DNA from: Sphingobacterium psychroaquaticum
Lineage (GTDB): Bacteria; Bacteroidota; Bacteroidia; Sphingobacteriales; Sphingobacteriaceae
Assembly: GCF_900177625.1 (NCBI RefSeq)
Contig: NZ_FXAU01000002.1
Coordinates: forward strand, 395,707-459,706
Length of the DNA stretch: 64,000 bases
Direction of reading: 5' to 3'
The position numbers and the translations under genes were made by a program. Below, piece by piece: positions 52,491 through 62,331 of the stretch. Below the pieces are notes generated by a model. That model did not search any database. It was given only the letters and a program-made list of their open reading frames with translations, and was not told the DNA's origin. How positions within the stretch are numbered: the first letter of the stretch is position 1; the number at the start of each line of letters is the position of its first letter.

Positions 52491-52697
52491 ATGGAAATCA
52501 TATTGCAATCAACAATTACTTGCCCCAACTGCGGACACAAGAAAGAAGAAACAATGCCGACAGACGCTTGCCAATATTTCTACGAATGTGAAAAATGCAA
52601 ACAAGTTCTTAAACCAAAACAAGGAGACTGTTGTGTTTATTGTAGTTACGGAAGTGTTCCTTGTCCACCAATTCAGCAGGACAAAAAATGTTGCTGA
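52491..52697 (+). CDS. GDCCVxC domain protein
   Basis: A 68-residue protein with ten cysteines: CPNCGHKK, CQYFYECEKCKQV, then GDCCVYCSYGSVPCPP and a terminal CC. The GDCCVxC signature marks a family repeatedly seen next to mercury transport genes in Bacteroidota and Proteobacteria. It is probably a soft-metal-binding protein, perhaps buffering Hg(II) taken in by MerTP. It lies 6 bases after merTP. Confidence 0.9.
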   Translation: MEIILQSTITCPNCGHKKEETMPTDACQYFYECEKCKQVLKPKQGDCCVYCSYGSVPCPPIQQDKKCC

Positions 52698-52797
52698 CGG
52701 ACAGAAAACAGAAGAGCAACTAAAAGTATTTTTTATTTGGATGCTTCATAAATGTTACGATACAAAAGGATCATAGAAGCTACAACTCTTATCACTT

Positions 52798-52833
52798 CGC
52801 CAAACACTGCCACGCACCGCCATTGACTGCCAC
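52798..52833. repeat. Element-wide repeat, copy E (reverse orientation)
   Basis: CGCCAAACACTGCCACGCAC and then CGCCATTGACTGCCAC, followed by ATTCTTATA. It is the reverse complement of the copy B type, 62 bases before the plus-strand mobC gene, so its orientation relative to the downstream gene is the same as for the minus-strand tra genes. Confidence 0.75.
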
Positions 52834-52894
52834 ATTCTTATAGCCGCTGTGTAGAGCCTTTAAATTCACGCCCGAACATTAAAACTAAAAAAGA

Positions 52895-54895
52895 ATGCAG
52901 GGAGAAGACGATTTAAGAGGTTTAGCCAAAATAATGGCTTTTATGCGGGCAGTCAGTATTCTTTTGGTGCTGATGCACCTTTATTGGTTCTGCTACGGGT
53001 TCTTTTTAGAACGTGGTTGGACGTTGGAAATAATCAACAAGATATTAGGCAATTTCGACCGGACGGCGGGCTTGTTTTCACATACCCTTTATACCAAGGC
53101 GTTCGCTTTGGTTTTGCTTGCTTTGAGTTGTTTGGGAACGAAAGGCGTAAAGAATGAGAAGATAACCTGGGCTAAAATCTACGTGGCTTTGGGCGTTGGT
53201 TTTGTGCTGTTCTTTCTGAACACGCCGTTGTTAAAGCTATCTCCGGTAATAGGCACATTTCTGTATATCCTTACTATCTCGTTAGGTTATATTGCTTTGC
53301 TGATGGCGGGCGTATGGATGAGCCGCTTGCTTCGTACCAACTTAATGGACGATGTTTTCAACAACGAGAACGAGAGCTTTCAACAGGAAACAAAGCTGAT
53401 GGAAAATGAATATTCCGTTAACCTGCCCACCAAATTTTACTACAAAGGCAAATGGAACAACGGGTGGATAAATATTGTAAATCCTTTCAGGGCATCAATC
53501 GTATTGGGTACTCCTGGTTCCGGTAAATCGTATGCTATCGTGAACAACTACATTAAGCAGCAGATTGAGAAAGGTTTCAGTATGTATATATACGATTTTA
53601 AGTTTGACGACCTTTCAACGATTGCTTACAATCACCTACTGAAGAACAGGGATAAGTATAAGGTACAGCCGAAATTCTATGTTATAAACTTTGACGACCC
53701 ACGCAAGAGCCACCGTTGTAATCCACTTAATCCCGACTTTATGACGGACATATCCGATGCTTATGAAGCGGCTTATACGATAATGTTGAACCTTAACAGG
53801 TCGTGGATACAGAAGCAGGGGGATTTTTTCGTAGAAAGTCCGATTATCCTGTTAGCCGCCATTATTTGGTATCTGAAAATCTACGAAAACGGCAAGTATT
53901 GTACATTCCCACACGCTATTGAATTATTGAATAAAAAGTACTCGGATGTCTTCACTATATTAACGTCCTATCCTGATTTAGAAAATTATTTGTCACCCTT
54001 TATGGATGCGTGGCAAGGCGGAGCACAAGACCAATTACAGGGGCAGATTGCATCGGCTAAAATTCCATTATCAAGAATGATTAGCCCTCAGTTGTATTGG
54101 GTTATGACAGGCGATGATTTTTCATTGGACATCAACAACCCAAAAGAACCAAAGATATTATGTGTAGGTAACAATCCAGACCGCCAAAATATCTACTCCG
54201 CAGCTTTGGGTTTGTACAATTCCCGAATTGTAAAGCTCATCAATAAAAAAGGGCAATTGAAAAGCTCGGTAATCATCGATGAGCTGCCCACAATTTATTT
54301 TAGGGGGCTGGATAATCTCATCGCAACTGCGAGAAGTAATAAGGTGGCGGTTTGCTTGGGCTTTCAGGACTTTTCGCAATTAACGCGTGATTACGGCGAT
54401 AAGGAAAGCAAGGTTATTCAGAACACTGTAGGCAATATTTTCAGTGGACAGGTTGTAGGCGAAACTGCCAAAAGCTTATCGGAACGTTTTGGAAAAGTGT
54501 TGCAGAAACGCCAAAGTATGACCATCAATCGTAATGATAAATCAACCTCCATATCCACACAATTAGACAGTCTTATCCCGGCTTCCAAAATTTCAACACT
54601 TACACAGGGTATGTTTGTTGGATCTGTATCGGATAACTTCGATGAACGCATTGATCAAAAGATTTTCCACGCTGAAATCGTAGTGGATAATGAGAAAGTA
54701 GCCGCAGAAACCAAAGCCTACCAAAATATTCCGGAAATTTTATCCTTTGTAAATGAGCAAGGCGAGAACAAAATGAAGCAAGAAATTGAAAGTAACTACC
54801 GCAATATAAAAACTGATATTCTGAACATCGTTGAAAGTGAATTGGAGCGGATTAAAAATGACCCCGATTTACAGCATTTGGTGCAAAAGGATTAA
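52895..54895 (+). CDS. mobC: MobC, type IV coupling protein (YWFCY/VirD4-like)
   Basis: A 666-residue coupling ATPase: several N-terminal membrane segments with LYWFCYGFF (the YWFCY domain), Walker A at about residue 205 (GTPGSGKSYAIV), Walker B near 457 (SSVIIDELPTIYF) and the VirD4-like LGFQDFSQLTRDYG. It links the relaxosome to the secretion channel and pumps the DNA strand. It lies after the mercury-type cargo, which thus splits the mob genes. Confidence 0.95.
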   Translation: MQGEDDLRGLAKIMAFMRAVSILLVLMHLYWFCYGFFLERGWTLEIINKILGNFDRTAGLFSHTLYTKAFALVLLALSCLGTKGVKNEKITWAKIYVALGVGFVLFFLNTPLLKLSPVIGTFLYILTISLGYIALLMAGVWMSRLLRTNLMDDVFNNENESFQQETKLMENEYSVNLPTKFYYKGKWNNGWINIVNPFRASIVLGTPGSGKSYAIVNNYIKQQIEKGFSMYIYDFKFDDLSTIAYNHLLKNRDKYKVQPKFYVINFDDPRKSHRCNPLNPDFMTDISDAYEAAYTIMLNLNRSWIQKQGDFFVESPIILLAAIIWYLKIYENGKYCTFPHAIELLNKKYSDVFTILTSYPDLENYLSPFMDAWQGGAQDQLQGQIASAKIPLSRMISPQLYWVMTGDDFSLDINNPKEPKILCVGNNPDRQNIYSAALGLYNSRIVKLINKKGQLKSSVIIDELPTIYFRGLDNLIATARSNKVAVCLGFQDFSQLTRDYGDKESKVIQNTVGNIFSGQVVGETAKSLSERFGKVLQKRQSMTINRNDKSTSISTQLDSLIPASKISTLTQGMFVGSVSDNFDERIDQKIFHAEIVVDNEKVAAETKAYQNIPEILSFVNEQGENKMKQEIESNYRNIKTDILNIVESELERIKNDPDLQHLVQKD

Positions 54896-54932
54896 CTAAC
54901 AATATACATACTAAATGAAACTACAAAAGTGT

Positions 54933-54961
54933 AAGCCGAAGCTATAAAAACTTCGGCTTTT
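54933..54961 (+). terminator. Terminator after mobC
   Basis: AAGCCGAAG and CTTCGGCTT with a 9-base loop, followed by a T run. It separates the transfer genes from the metalloenzyme operon. Confidence 0.95.
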
Positions 54962-55006
54962 TGCTTTTGTATATTTCTAATGTCTAAAAACAATTTGTCT
55001 AATTAT

Positions 55007-55037
55007 TTTGTTAGGTCATTCTAACTTATTATTTTTG
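55007..55037 (+). promoter_or_regulatory. Promoter with operator-like repeat of the metalloenzyme operon
   Basis: TTTG (55007-55010), 19 bases, TATTTTTG (55030-55037): a full-consensus Bacteroidota promoter. The spacer contains GTTAG, GTCATT, CTAAC (55010-55025), an inverted repeat ideally placed for a repressor. The first start codon is 28 bases downstream. No regulator gene is adjacent. Confidence 0.7.
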
Positions 55038-55064
55038 CTAATCTAATTTATAGAAATTCAGACT

Positions 55065-55235
55065 ATGGACTACGTGATAAAATTATTAGAAGAGAACCAA
55101 AGGTATCTTGAAAGACATATCAGAGATAGTAACCTTATGCAGAACAATATGAAGAAAGCTACCGAGGAATTGAGCCACGTCAGTCAATTAAAGCGGGCAA
55201 TAAAAATTTTAAAACTAAAGAACAATAAGAGATGA
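55065..55235 (+). CDS. 56-residue helical protein opening the metalloenzyme operon
   Basis: A small protein, DYVIKLLEENQRYLERHI followed by a basic helical part ending KILKLKNNKR. Its stop overlaps the sodB start (ATGA), so translation is coupled. It has no family I recognise. The length, helical character and Leu spacing suggest a coiled-coil protein; a regulatory or chaperone role is possible. The position, a good promoter and the overlap make it likely to be real. Confidence 0.7.
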   Translation: MDYVIKLLEENQRYLERHIRDSNLMQNNMKKATEELSHVSQLKRAIKILKLKNNKR

Positions 55236-55828
55236 GAATTACACAAGCATTACCGGAACTTCCGTACGACAAAAACGCACTTAACCCGATTATTACGGAG
55301 GAAACGTTTGATTACCATTACGGCAAGCACCACGCTACCTATGTCAATAACCTTTCAGGCTTGGTAAAGGACACCCCATTGGAAAGTGCATCCATTGAGG
55401 AAATTATCCAAAAAGGGTTTGCGGAAAACAACGCCCCGTTATTTAACAACGCTGCCCAGCACTGGAACCACAGTTTTTTCTGGCACTGCCTTTCTCCGAA
55501 TGGCGGAAAAGCACCCGATGGGAAAATTGCAGAGTTTATAACTCGTGATTTTGGCAGTTTTGAAACGTTTAAAAACACATTTTCTGAAACAGCCGTGAAG
55601 CTATTCGGCTGCGGGTGGGCTTGGCTTGCTCAGAATGAACAGGGCATACTGGAAATAGTGCCGATGAAAGATGCACACACGCCACTGACCGAAAACAAAA
55701 AACCAATCCTTACGCTGGATGTTTGGGAGCACGCCTATTATATAGACTACCGAAATGCCCGTCCAAAGTTCGTAGAAGGATTTTGGGAAATCGTAAACTG
55801 GGATTTTGCCAATCAAAATTTAAAATAA
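55232..55828 (+). CDS. sodB: Iron superoxide dismutase
   Basis: A 198-residue Fe-type SOD. The metal ligands are His29 (FDYHYGKHH), His80 (AAQHWNHSFFW), Asp163 and His167 (DVWEHAYY). Gln76 in NNAAQ is in the position diagnostic of the Fe form. It disproportionates superoxide in the cytoplasm. It heads a run of essential metalloenzymes. The next gene starts right at its stop (TAA, ATG adjacent). An extra copy on a mobile element is presumably additional to the chromosomal gene. Confidence 0.95.
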   Translation: MRITQALPELPYDKNALNPIITEETFDYHYGKHHATYVNNLSGLVKDTPLESASIEEIIQKGFAENNAPLFNNAAQHWNHSFFWHCLSPNGGKAPDGKIAEFITRDFGSFETFKNTFSETAVKLFGCGWAWLAQNEQGILEIVPMKDAHTPLTENKKPILTLDVWEHAYYIDYRNARPKFVEGFWEIVNWDFANQNLK

Positions 55829-56293
55829 ATGAGTGATACCTGTATGAGCCACATAGAACGATATTGGCAAGCGTTAACCGTCGCCAACAATGAACTTTTT
55901 AATAAAGGAGATTTTGAAAAAGCACTATCCGGTTACAAAGATGCTCTGTACAGGGCAGAAGTACTGAATAATCATATTCCGGATTGCATCCGTTTGAAAA
56001 TCCCGTTCATACAGGTGTACATCATTTCCTGCAATAACCTCGCAAACACCTATGAGGAATTGGGAAAGCTTGAAGAAGCTGAAAATATGCTCAAACGGAC
56101 GGTCTATTACCTCTTGCATCTGGCAGGTAATAAAGAACTGAATATGGATGAGATACAATCGGAACTGAAAAGAGCCACCCTCAGTTACGTACGGTTTGCA
56201 GAAAAAACCAACTCCGGAAAAGTAAAGCAGGAGCAGCTATTCAGAACGCTTAAAGAACAATTAGTAGAAAACAATTTAATAAAAATAGATTAA
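55829..56293 (+). CDS. TPR-like helical protein
   Basis: A 154-residue all-helical protein with TPR-like units: YWQALTVANNELFNKGDFEKALSGYKDALYRAEVL and ISCNNLANTYEELGKLEEAENMLKRTVYYLLHL. It starts directly after sodB and ends 5 bases before the peroxiredoxin gene. TPR proteins mediate protein contacts, so it might act as a scaffold or maturation factor for the neighbouring enzymes. The family is not known to me more exactly. Confidence 0.7.
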   Translation: MSDTCMSHIERYWQALTVANNELFNKGDFEKALSGYKDALYRAEVLNNHIPDCIRLKIPFIQVYIISCNNLANTYEELGKLEEAENMLKRTVYYLLHLAGNKELNMDEIQSELKRATLSYVRFAEKTNSGKVKQEQLFRTLKEQLVENNLIKID

Positions 56294-56298
56294 AGATT

Positions 56299-56925
56299 AT
56301 GTGCAATTCAGTAAAGAAATTAATGAACAATCAGCAGATGCAATTGGTACAGAAAGGGATACTATCCATTGGCGATAAGCTACCTGATTTTGTAAAGAAA
56401 GCCGTAGTGACCACCGATAACGGAATTGAAATTACGGATATTAACCAAGGGCACGCATCACAGCAGGGAAAATGGACCGTGCTGTTCTGGTGGCCAAAGG
56501 ATTTTACATTCGTTTGTCCAACCGAGATCATCGAGTTCGACAACAGCAACGCAGCATTTGCAGAACGTAATGCAGTAGTAATAGGTGCATCCACCGACAC
56601 CGAATTTGTCCATTTAGGATGGCGACAAAATCACCCTGGCTTGGCAAACCTTACCATTCCAATGCTGGCAGACACTTCCAAATCATTAGCTGAAGAAATG
56701 GGCATTTTGGACTGCAACGAAAAGGTAGCCTACCGTGCTACTTTCATTATAGATCCAAAAGGAATTATCCAATGGGTAAGTGCATATCCGATGAATGTAG
56801 GCAGAAATGTAAGCGAAGTAATCCGTGTATTGGATGCCTTGCAGACAGAAGAATTGACAGGTTGTGGTTGGACACCCGGACAACAAACGGTAACGGCAAA
56901 ATTGAAAGAACAAAATGCAGGATAA
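56299..56925 (+). CDS. AhpC/Prx-type peroxiredoxin
   Basis: A 208-residue 2-Cys peroxiredoxin: the peroxidatic Cys73 is in KDFTFVCPTEIIEF with the conserved Pro and Thr, and the resolving Cys is probably Cys189 in TGCGWTPGQ. RATFIIDPKGIIQWV is the typical core strand. It reduces hydrogen peroxide and alkyl hydroperoxides without a metal, complementing the SOD two genes upstream. The aminopeptidase gene overlaps its end by 11 bases. Confidence 0.9.
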   Translation: MCNSVKKLMNNQQMQLVQKGILSIGDKLPDFVKKAVVTTDNGIEITDINQGHASQQGKWTVLFWWPKDFTFVCPTEIIEFDNSNAAFAERNAVVIGASTDTEFVHLGWRQNHPGLANLTIPMLADTSKSLAEEMGILDCNEKVAYRATFIIDPKGIIQWVSAYPMNVGRNVSEVIRVLDALQTEELTGCGWTPGQQTVTAKLKEQNAG

Positions 56926-58357
56926 TTACTTATATATAAACTTTATACCCTACGCAAAAAAAGAAGATGTCCCCGACGAGGCTGATAACATTGTACTTAT
57001 TGTAACCAAAGAGCAGGCAGACCGATTTGAATTTCAAAGCTCATTAGCACAAAATATAGACAAGGCATTCTCTGAAAACAAAACGACTGTCATTACCACA
57101 CTTGGAGAACAACGAAACTTTATCGCCGTAGCACCAGACAGAGAAAAAGAAGCATTACGCTTGGCGGGAGCCTCTGTGTATGCTTCCCTAAATAAGCAAC
57201 AAAGCCAGACAGCAAGGCTGCGGGGATTGGATGAGCTTACAGAAGACCAGCGATATGCTTTTCTGGAAGGAATGCTTTTGAGTAGCTACGATTTTGACAA
57301 ATACAAAGCAAAGAAGAAAGTACAACCGATAGCGGTTTATATCCGCAGGCGTTCATTTCCCGAAGTCAAGATTGAAGAACTGAAAATGCTTGCAGAAGCC
57401 GTTTCGCTGACAAAAACCTTAGTGAACGAACCTGTCAACTATATGGATGCCCTGCGGTTTTCCGAGGTAGCCACCGATGTAGGAAAACAGTTCGGTTTTG
57501 AAACAGAAATCCTGCACAAAGAAAAGATACAGGAGCTGAAAATGGGTGGTTTGTTGGCAGTCAACAAAGGTTCGGAAACACCACCTACGTTCAATATTTT
57601 CCATTACAAGCCCGAAAATGCCTTTAATGAAAAGCCATTGGTATTGGTGGGCAAAGGCGTGATGTTCGATACAGGTGGTTATTCGCTAAAAATCAGTGGC
57701 AATATGCTTACAATGAAATGCGATATGGCAGGTGGAGCAGCCGTTTTAGGAACAGTGGCTGCTATTGCCGGAAACAAACTGCCTTATCACGTAATTGGTC
57801 TTGTGCCTGCCACAGACAATAAAATTTCAGCCAATGCTTTGGTGGTAGATGATGTGATTACGATGATGGACGGTACAACAGTTGAGGTGCAGAATACCGA
57901 TGCCGAAGGGCGTTTGGTCTTGGCAGATGCTTTGACCTATGCCAAAAGATTTGAGCCGGAACTGGTCATTGATATGGCAACTTTAACAGGAGCTTCGGCT
58001 GCCATTACGGGTTCGTTCGGCATAGCCGTATTGGGAAACAATCAGGAGAAAATAGATGAACTAAGAGAAGTCGGCGAACAGGTTTACGAACGCCTACTAC
58101 AATTGCCTCTTTGGAAAGAATACAAAGACTTATTAAAATCTTCGATTGCCGATATGAGCAATCTTGGCGGTCCGATTGGCGGAGTAAGTACATCATCTAT
58201 TTTCCTTGAACATTTTACGGATTATCCGTGGGTACATCTGGACATTGCAGGAGCAGCATTTGTCAAAGAAGCTAAAGGTTACAGACAAAGCGGGGCTACT
58301 GCTGTACCTGTACGTCTGTTGTATGAATTTGTCAGAAGAATGAGCAGGAATGATTGA
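56915..58357 (+). CDS. M17 family leucyl aminopeptidase
   Basis: A 480-residue cytosol aminopeptidase. The dimetal ligands are in [10 protein letters not shown] (Lys about 247, Asp about 252), [11 protein letters not shown] and [14 protein letters not shown] (about 327-340), the M17 signature. The N-terminal macro-like domain is present. It removes N-terminal residues from peptides, needing Zn and Mn. It overlaps the peroxiredoxin and nrdB genes by 11 and 8 bases, so the operon is tightly coupled. Confidence 0.9.
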   Translation: MQDNYLYINFIPYAKKEDVPDEADNIVLIVTKEQADRFEFQSSLAQNIDKAFSENKTTVITTLGEQRNFIAVAPDREKEALRLAGASVYASLNKQQSQTARLRGLDELTEDQRYAFLEGMLLSSYDFDKYKAKKKVQPIAVYIRRRSFPEVKIEELKMLAEAVSLTKTLVNEPVNYMDALRFSEVATDVGKQFGFETEILHKEKIQELKMGGLLAVNKGSETPPTFNIFHYKPENAFNEKPLVLVGKGVMFDTGGYSLKISGNMLTMKCDMAGGAAVLGTVAAIAGNKLPYHVIGLVPATDNKISANALVVDDVITMMDGTTVEVQNTDAEGRLVLADALTYAKRFEPELVIDMATLTGASAAITGSFGIAVLGNNQEKIDELREVGEQVYERLLQLPLWKEYKDLLKSSIADMSNLGGPIGGVSTSSIFLEHFTDYPWVHLDIAGAAFVKEAKGYRQSGATAVPVRLLYEFVRRMSRND

Positions 58358-59321
58358 ACCACTATTACAAGATAACAAAGACCGTTTTGTAATCTTTCCC
58401 ATTCAGCACGATGACATCTGGCAGTTTTACAAAAAAGCTGAAGCCAGCTTTTGGACTGCCGAAGAGGTGGATTTGTCGCCGGATATGAATGATTGGCAAA
58501 ACAAGCTGAACAAAGACGAACGCTATTTTATATCGCACGTGCTCGCATTTTTTGCAGCAAGTGACGGTATTGTGAATGAAAACCTTGCGGTCAATTTCAT
58601 ACAGGAAGTACAATATCCAGAAGCACGCTGCTTTTACGGCTTCCAGATTATGATAGAGAACATCCATTCAGAGATGTACTCATTATTGATTGACACCTAT
58701 GTAAAAGACCCAAAGGAAAAAGATTACCTGTTACACGCTATTGAAACTATACCCTGCGTAGGAAAAAAGGCAGATTGGGCTTTACGATGGATTGAGAGCG
58801 AAAACTTTGCCGAGCGATTGATCGCTTTTGCTGCGGTGGAGGGCATTTTCTTTTCAGGTAGCTTCTGCTCCATTTTCTGGCTGAAAAAGCGGGGATTGAT
58901 GCCGGGGTTGACCTTTTCCAATGAGCTTATCAGCCGTGACGAAGGATTGCATTGTGATTTTGCCTGTCTGCTCTATACCAATCATATGCAAAACAAATTG
59001 CCGGAAGCAACCGTAAGGGAAATCATCGTAGATGCGGTAGCCATTGAGAAAGAGTTTGTGACCGATGCCTTGCCCGTTCGATTGATCGGTATGAACGCAG
59101 AGCTGATGTGCCAGTACATCGAATTTGTAGCGGACAGATTGCTTGTTGCATTGGGCTGTAAAAAAGTTTGGAATGCGACCAATCCGTTCGACTTTATGGA
59201 ACTCATTTCCTTGCAGGGCAAAACCAACTTCTTTGAACGCCGTGTGGGTGAATATCAGAAGACAGGCGTAGCACAGGGAGCAAAAGAAAATAACAGCTTT
59301 TCACTGGATGAGGATTTTTAA
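58350..59321 (+). CDS. nrdB: Ribonucleotide reductase small subunit, class Ia (diiron-tyrosyl type)
   Basis: A 323-residue NrdB. All metal ligands are present: Asp41, Glu103 and His106 (ENIHSEMY), Glu164, Glu198 and His201 (DEGLHCDF), as is the radical Tyr110. It is strikingly like the eukaryotic-type R2 ([34 protein letters not shown]). It generates the tyrosyl radical for ribonucleotide reduction. The def gene lies between it and nrdA, an uncommon order. Confidence 0.95.
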   Translation: MIEPLLQDNKDRFVIFPIQHDDIWQFYKKAEASFWTAEEVDLSPDMNDWQNKLNKDERYFISHVLAFFAASDGIVNENLAVNFIQEVQYPEARCFYGFQIMIENIHSEMYSLLIDTYVKDPKEKDYLLHAIETIPCVGKKADWALRWIESENFAERLIAFAAVEGIFFSGSFCSIFWLKKRGLMPGLTFSNELISRDEGLHCDFACLLYTNHMQNKLPEATVREIIVDAVAIEKEFVTDALPVRLIGMNAELMCQYIEFVADRLLVALGCKKVWNATNPFDFMELISLQGKTNFFERRVGEYQKTGVAQGAKENNSFSLDEDF

Positions 59322-59335
59322 CAGTATATATAAAA

Positions 59336-59917
59336 ATGAAATTAGCGGTTTACGGATATGGAAATACGGTATTGAAAACCGAGGCAGAGAAAGTCGGGAA
59401 AGACTTTCCTGACTTCCATCAGCTTATTGCCGATATGTGGGAAACAATGGAGCAAGCCCAGGGATGCGGATTGGCTGCACCGCAAATCGGAAAATCACTC
59501 CAACTCTTCGTAGCAGACAGCAAGGTTTTGTATGATAATATGGATGAAGCCGAACGCAAAGCAATTTTTACAGAAGGCGATACCGGCATAAGGGAAGTTT
59601 TTATCAATGCCGAAATCATTCGTCTTTCTGAAAACAAATGGGAAGAAACCGAAGGCTGTTTGAGCCTGCCCTTTCTTTCTGGAAAAGTAATCCGCTCGTG
59701 GTCGGTGGAACTGCAATATCAAAATCAGGATTTTGAAACCGTCAGAAAAACATTCAACGGAATGACCGCCCGTGTCATCCTGCACGAATACGACCATACG
59801 CAGGGCATACTTTATATAGACCGTGTAAAGCCTTTGAGTAAAAAGCTGATGGAAGCCAAATTAAAACAGGTACTCAAAGGCAAGGTAAACACGCACTATA
59901 AAATGAAATTTAGGTAA
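59336..59917 (+). CDS. def: Peptide deformylase
   Basis: A 193-residue peptide deformylase with the three motifs [10 protein letters not shown] (43-52), EGCLSLP (106-112, metal ligand Cys108) and [10 protein letters not shown] (His150, Glu151, His154). It removes formyl groups from nascent proteins and normally uses Fe2+, which makes it sensitive to oxidation. It is an extra copy of an essential enzyme and sits between the two ribonucleotide reductase subunits. It differs from common forms by an insertion at about residues 62-85. Confidence 0.95.
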   Translation: MKLAVYGYGNTVLKTEAEKVGKDFPDFHQLIADMWETMEQAQGCGLAAPQIGKSLQLFVADSKVLYDNMDEAERKAIFTEGDTGIREVFINAEIIRLSENKWEETEGCLSLPFLSGKVIRSWSVELQYQNQDFETVRKTFNGMTARVILHEYDHTQGILYIDRVKPLSKKLMEAKLKQVLKGKVNTHYKMKFR

Positions 59918-59939
59918 CAACATAATTCAACGCAACTCA

Positions 59940-62279
59940 ATGTATGTAATAAAAAGAAACGGAAAACAGGAAGCCGTACATTTCGACAAGATAACGGCAA
60001 GGGTACATAAATTGGTGTACGGGCTTTCTGTAACAGAAAAAGATGTTATCGAGATAGCCAAAAAGGTTATCCAGGGCATTTATGATAATGTAACCACTAC
60101 CGAGCTGGACAATCTTGCCGCCGAAACTGCGGCTGCCTATACCACGGTACACCCCGATTTTGCAGTTCTTGCTGCCCGTATTGCCGTGAGTAACCTGCAT
60201 AAAAATACTTTAAAGTCATTTTCTAAAACGGTTAAACTGCTGTATGAATACAAAGATCCGATAACGGATAGCCACGCACCGCTGTTATCAAAAGAAGTGT
60301 ACGACATCATTCGCAAAAATGCCGATGAGATCGACAGCAGCATCATTTACGACCGGGATTACAATTTTGATTACTTCGGATTTAAGACACTCGAACGTTC
60401 CTACCTTATCCGAACCAATGGCAAAGTAACCGAACGCCCGCAGCATCTTTTTATGCGTGTAGCCATCGGCATTCACAAAGAGGATATCAAAGCTGCCATA
60501 GAAACCTACAACCTGATGAGCGAGAAATGGTTTATCCACGCCACGCCCACGTTGTTCAATGCTGGCACACCCAAACCGCAGATGTCTTCCTGTTTCCTTT
60601 TGAGTATGACCGAGGACAGCATTGCAGGAATTTTTGATACTTTGAAACGTTGTGCTCTGATTTCACAGTCTGCCGGAGGCATCGGTCTGAGCATTCACAA
60701 TGTAAGGGCAACAGGCAGCTATATCAAAGGAACGGGTGGTATTTCCAACGGCATTATCCCGATGCTCCGTGTGTTTAACGATACGGCACGGTACGTGGAT
60801 CAGGGCGGCGGCAAACGCAAAGGAGCGATTGCGGTCTATCTGGAACCGTGGCACGCCGATATTTTTGACTTTCTCGACCTCCGCAAAAACCACGGCAAGG
60901 AAGAAATGCGGGCAAGGGATCTGTTTCCTGCACTGTGGATACCCGACCTCTTTATGAAGCGTGTTGAAGCCAATGCCGACTGGTCTTTGTTCGACCCCAA
61001 TGAAACGCCCGGATTATACGATGTGTACGGCAATGCCTTTGAAGAACTTTATGAGCATTATGAAGCTGAAGGGAAATACCGAAAACAGGTAAAAGCCCGT
61101 GAACTTTGGAATGCCATCTTGGAAGCCCAGATTGAAACAGGTACGCCCTATATGTGCTATAAAGATGCCGTCAATGAAAAATCCAACCAGAAGAATATCG
61201 GTGTCATCCGCAGTTCCAACCTGTGTACGGAAATAATGGAGTACACCAATGCAGATGAGGTAGCCGTGTGCAACCTCGCATCGCTGGCATTGTCTCGCTA
61301 TGTTTCCGAAAATGGTTTTGACTTTCAGAAACTGTATGAGGTAACTAAAATCGTTACCCGAAATCTGAATAAAGTCATAGACGGCAATTACTATCCCGTA
61401 CCCGAAACCGAAAACTCCAATTTCAAACACCGTCCGATAGGTTTGGGTGTACAAGGATTGGCAGATGTATTTATCCTGTTGCGGTTGCCATTTGAAAGTG
61501 AAGAAGCCAAGCAATTGAATATCGACATTTTTGAAACCATATACTTTGCCGCAATGGAAGCCTCTATGGAATTGGCAAAAGAGCAAGGTGCTTACGAGAG
61601 CTTCAAAGGTTCGCCTTTGTCCGAAGGCAAATTCCAATTTGACCTTTGGAACGTAACAGCTTCGGAACGTTGGGACTGGAACAGATTGCGGAGAGAAGTA
61701 ATGGAATTTGGCGTACGCAATTCGTTGTTGCTTGCCCCAATGCCAACGGCTTCTACCTCGCAGATATTGGGCAACAACGAATGCTTTGAACCCTATACCA
61801 GCAACGTGTACAACAGGCGTGTACTTTCAGGTGAATTTGTCGTGGTGAACAAACATCTGCTTAATGACCTTACAGGACTTGGGCTGTGGAGTCCTGCAAT
61901 GAAAAACAAGCTGATAGCCGAAAATGGTTCGGTACAGAACATCGCCGAAATTCCGGATGATTTAAAAGAGCTATACAAAACGGTATGGGAGATCAAGCAG
62001 AAAACCATTGTGGATATGGCAGCAGACCGGGGTGCGTTTATCTGCCAGTCACAGTCACTGAACCTGTTTATGGCGGAACCGAATATGGCGAAGCTCACCT
62101 CAATGCACTTTCACGCCTGGAAAAGCGGTCTGAAAACAGGAATGTACTACCTGCGTACCAAAGCGGCGGCAGACGCTATCAAATTTACTGTAGAAAGCGT
62201 GCAATCGGCAGAAGAGAAACAGGCAGATATTTCCTGCTCGCTGGACAATCCGGAGGAATGTATCGCTTGCGGAAGCTGA
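59940..62279 (+). CDS. nrdA: Ribonucleotide reductase large subunit, class Ia
   Basis: A 779-residue NrdA: an N-terminal ATP-cone (residues 1 to about 90, [16 protein letters not shown]), redox Cys218 (MSSCFLL), active-site Asn427, Cys429 and Glu431 (SNLCTEI), Cys444 (CNLASL), the radical-transfer Tyr pair in [14 protein letters not shown] and a C-terminal ECIACGS shuttle. It converts ribonucleoside diphosphates to deoxy forms with NrdB. The ATP-cone suggests dATP feedback inhibition is kept. Confidence 0.95.
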   Translation: MYVIKRNGKQEAVHFDKITARVHKLVYGLSVTEKDVIEIAKKVIQGIYDNVTTTELDNLAAETAAAYTTVHPDFAVLAARIAVSNLHKNTLKSFSKTVKLLYEYKDPITDSHAPLLSKEVYDIIRKNADEIDSSIIYDRDYNFDYFGFKTLERSYLIRTNGKVTERPQHLFMRVAIGIHKEDIKAAIETYNLMSEKWFIHATPTLFNAGTPKPQMSSCFLLSMTEDSIAGIFDTLKRCALISQSAGGIGLSIHNVRATGSYIKGTGGISNGIIPMLRVFNDTARYVDQGGGKRKGAIAVYLEPWHADIFDFLDLRKNHGKEEMRARDLFPALWIPDLFMKRVEANADWSLFDPNETPGLYDVYGNAFEELYEHYEAEGKYRKQVKARELWNAILEAQIETGTPYMCYKDAVNEKSNQKNIGVIRSSNLCTEIMEYTNADEVAVCNLASLALSRYVSENGFDFQKLYEVTKIVTRNLNKVIDGNYYPVPETENSNFKHRPIGLGVQGLADVFILLRLPFESEEAKQLNIDIFETIYFAAMEASMELAKEQGAYESFKGSPLSEGKFQFDLWNVTASERWDWNRLRREVMEFGVRNSLLLAPMPTASTSQILGNNECFEPYTSNVYNRRVLSGEFVVVNKHLLNDLTGLGLWSPAMKNKLIAENGSVQNIAEIPDDLKELYKTVWEIKQKTIVDMAADRGAFICQSQSLNLFMAEPNMAKLTSMHFHAWKSGLKTGMYYLRTKAAADAIKFTVESVQSAEEKQADISCSLDNPEECIACGS

Positions 62280-62331
62280 TAGTGAATGGTTCACTATCGA
62301 CTATAAATTTTTACCATTAACACAATAAGTT

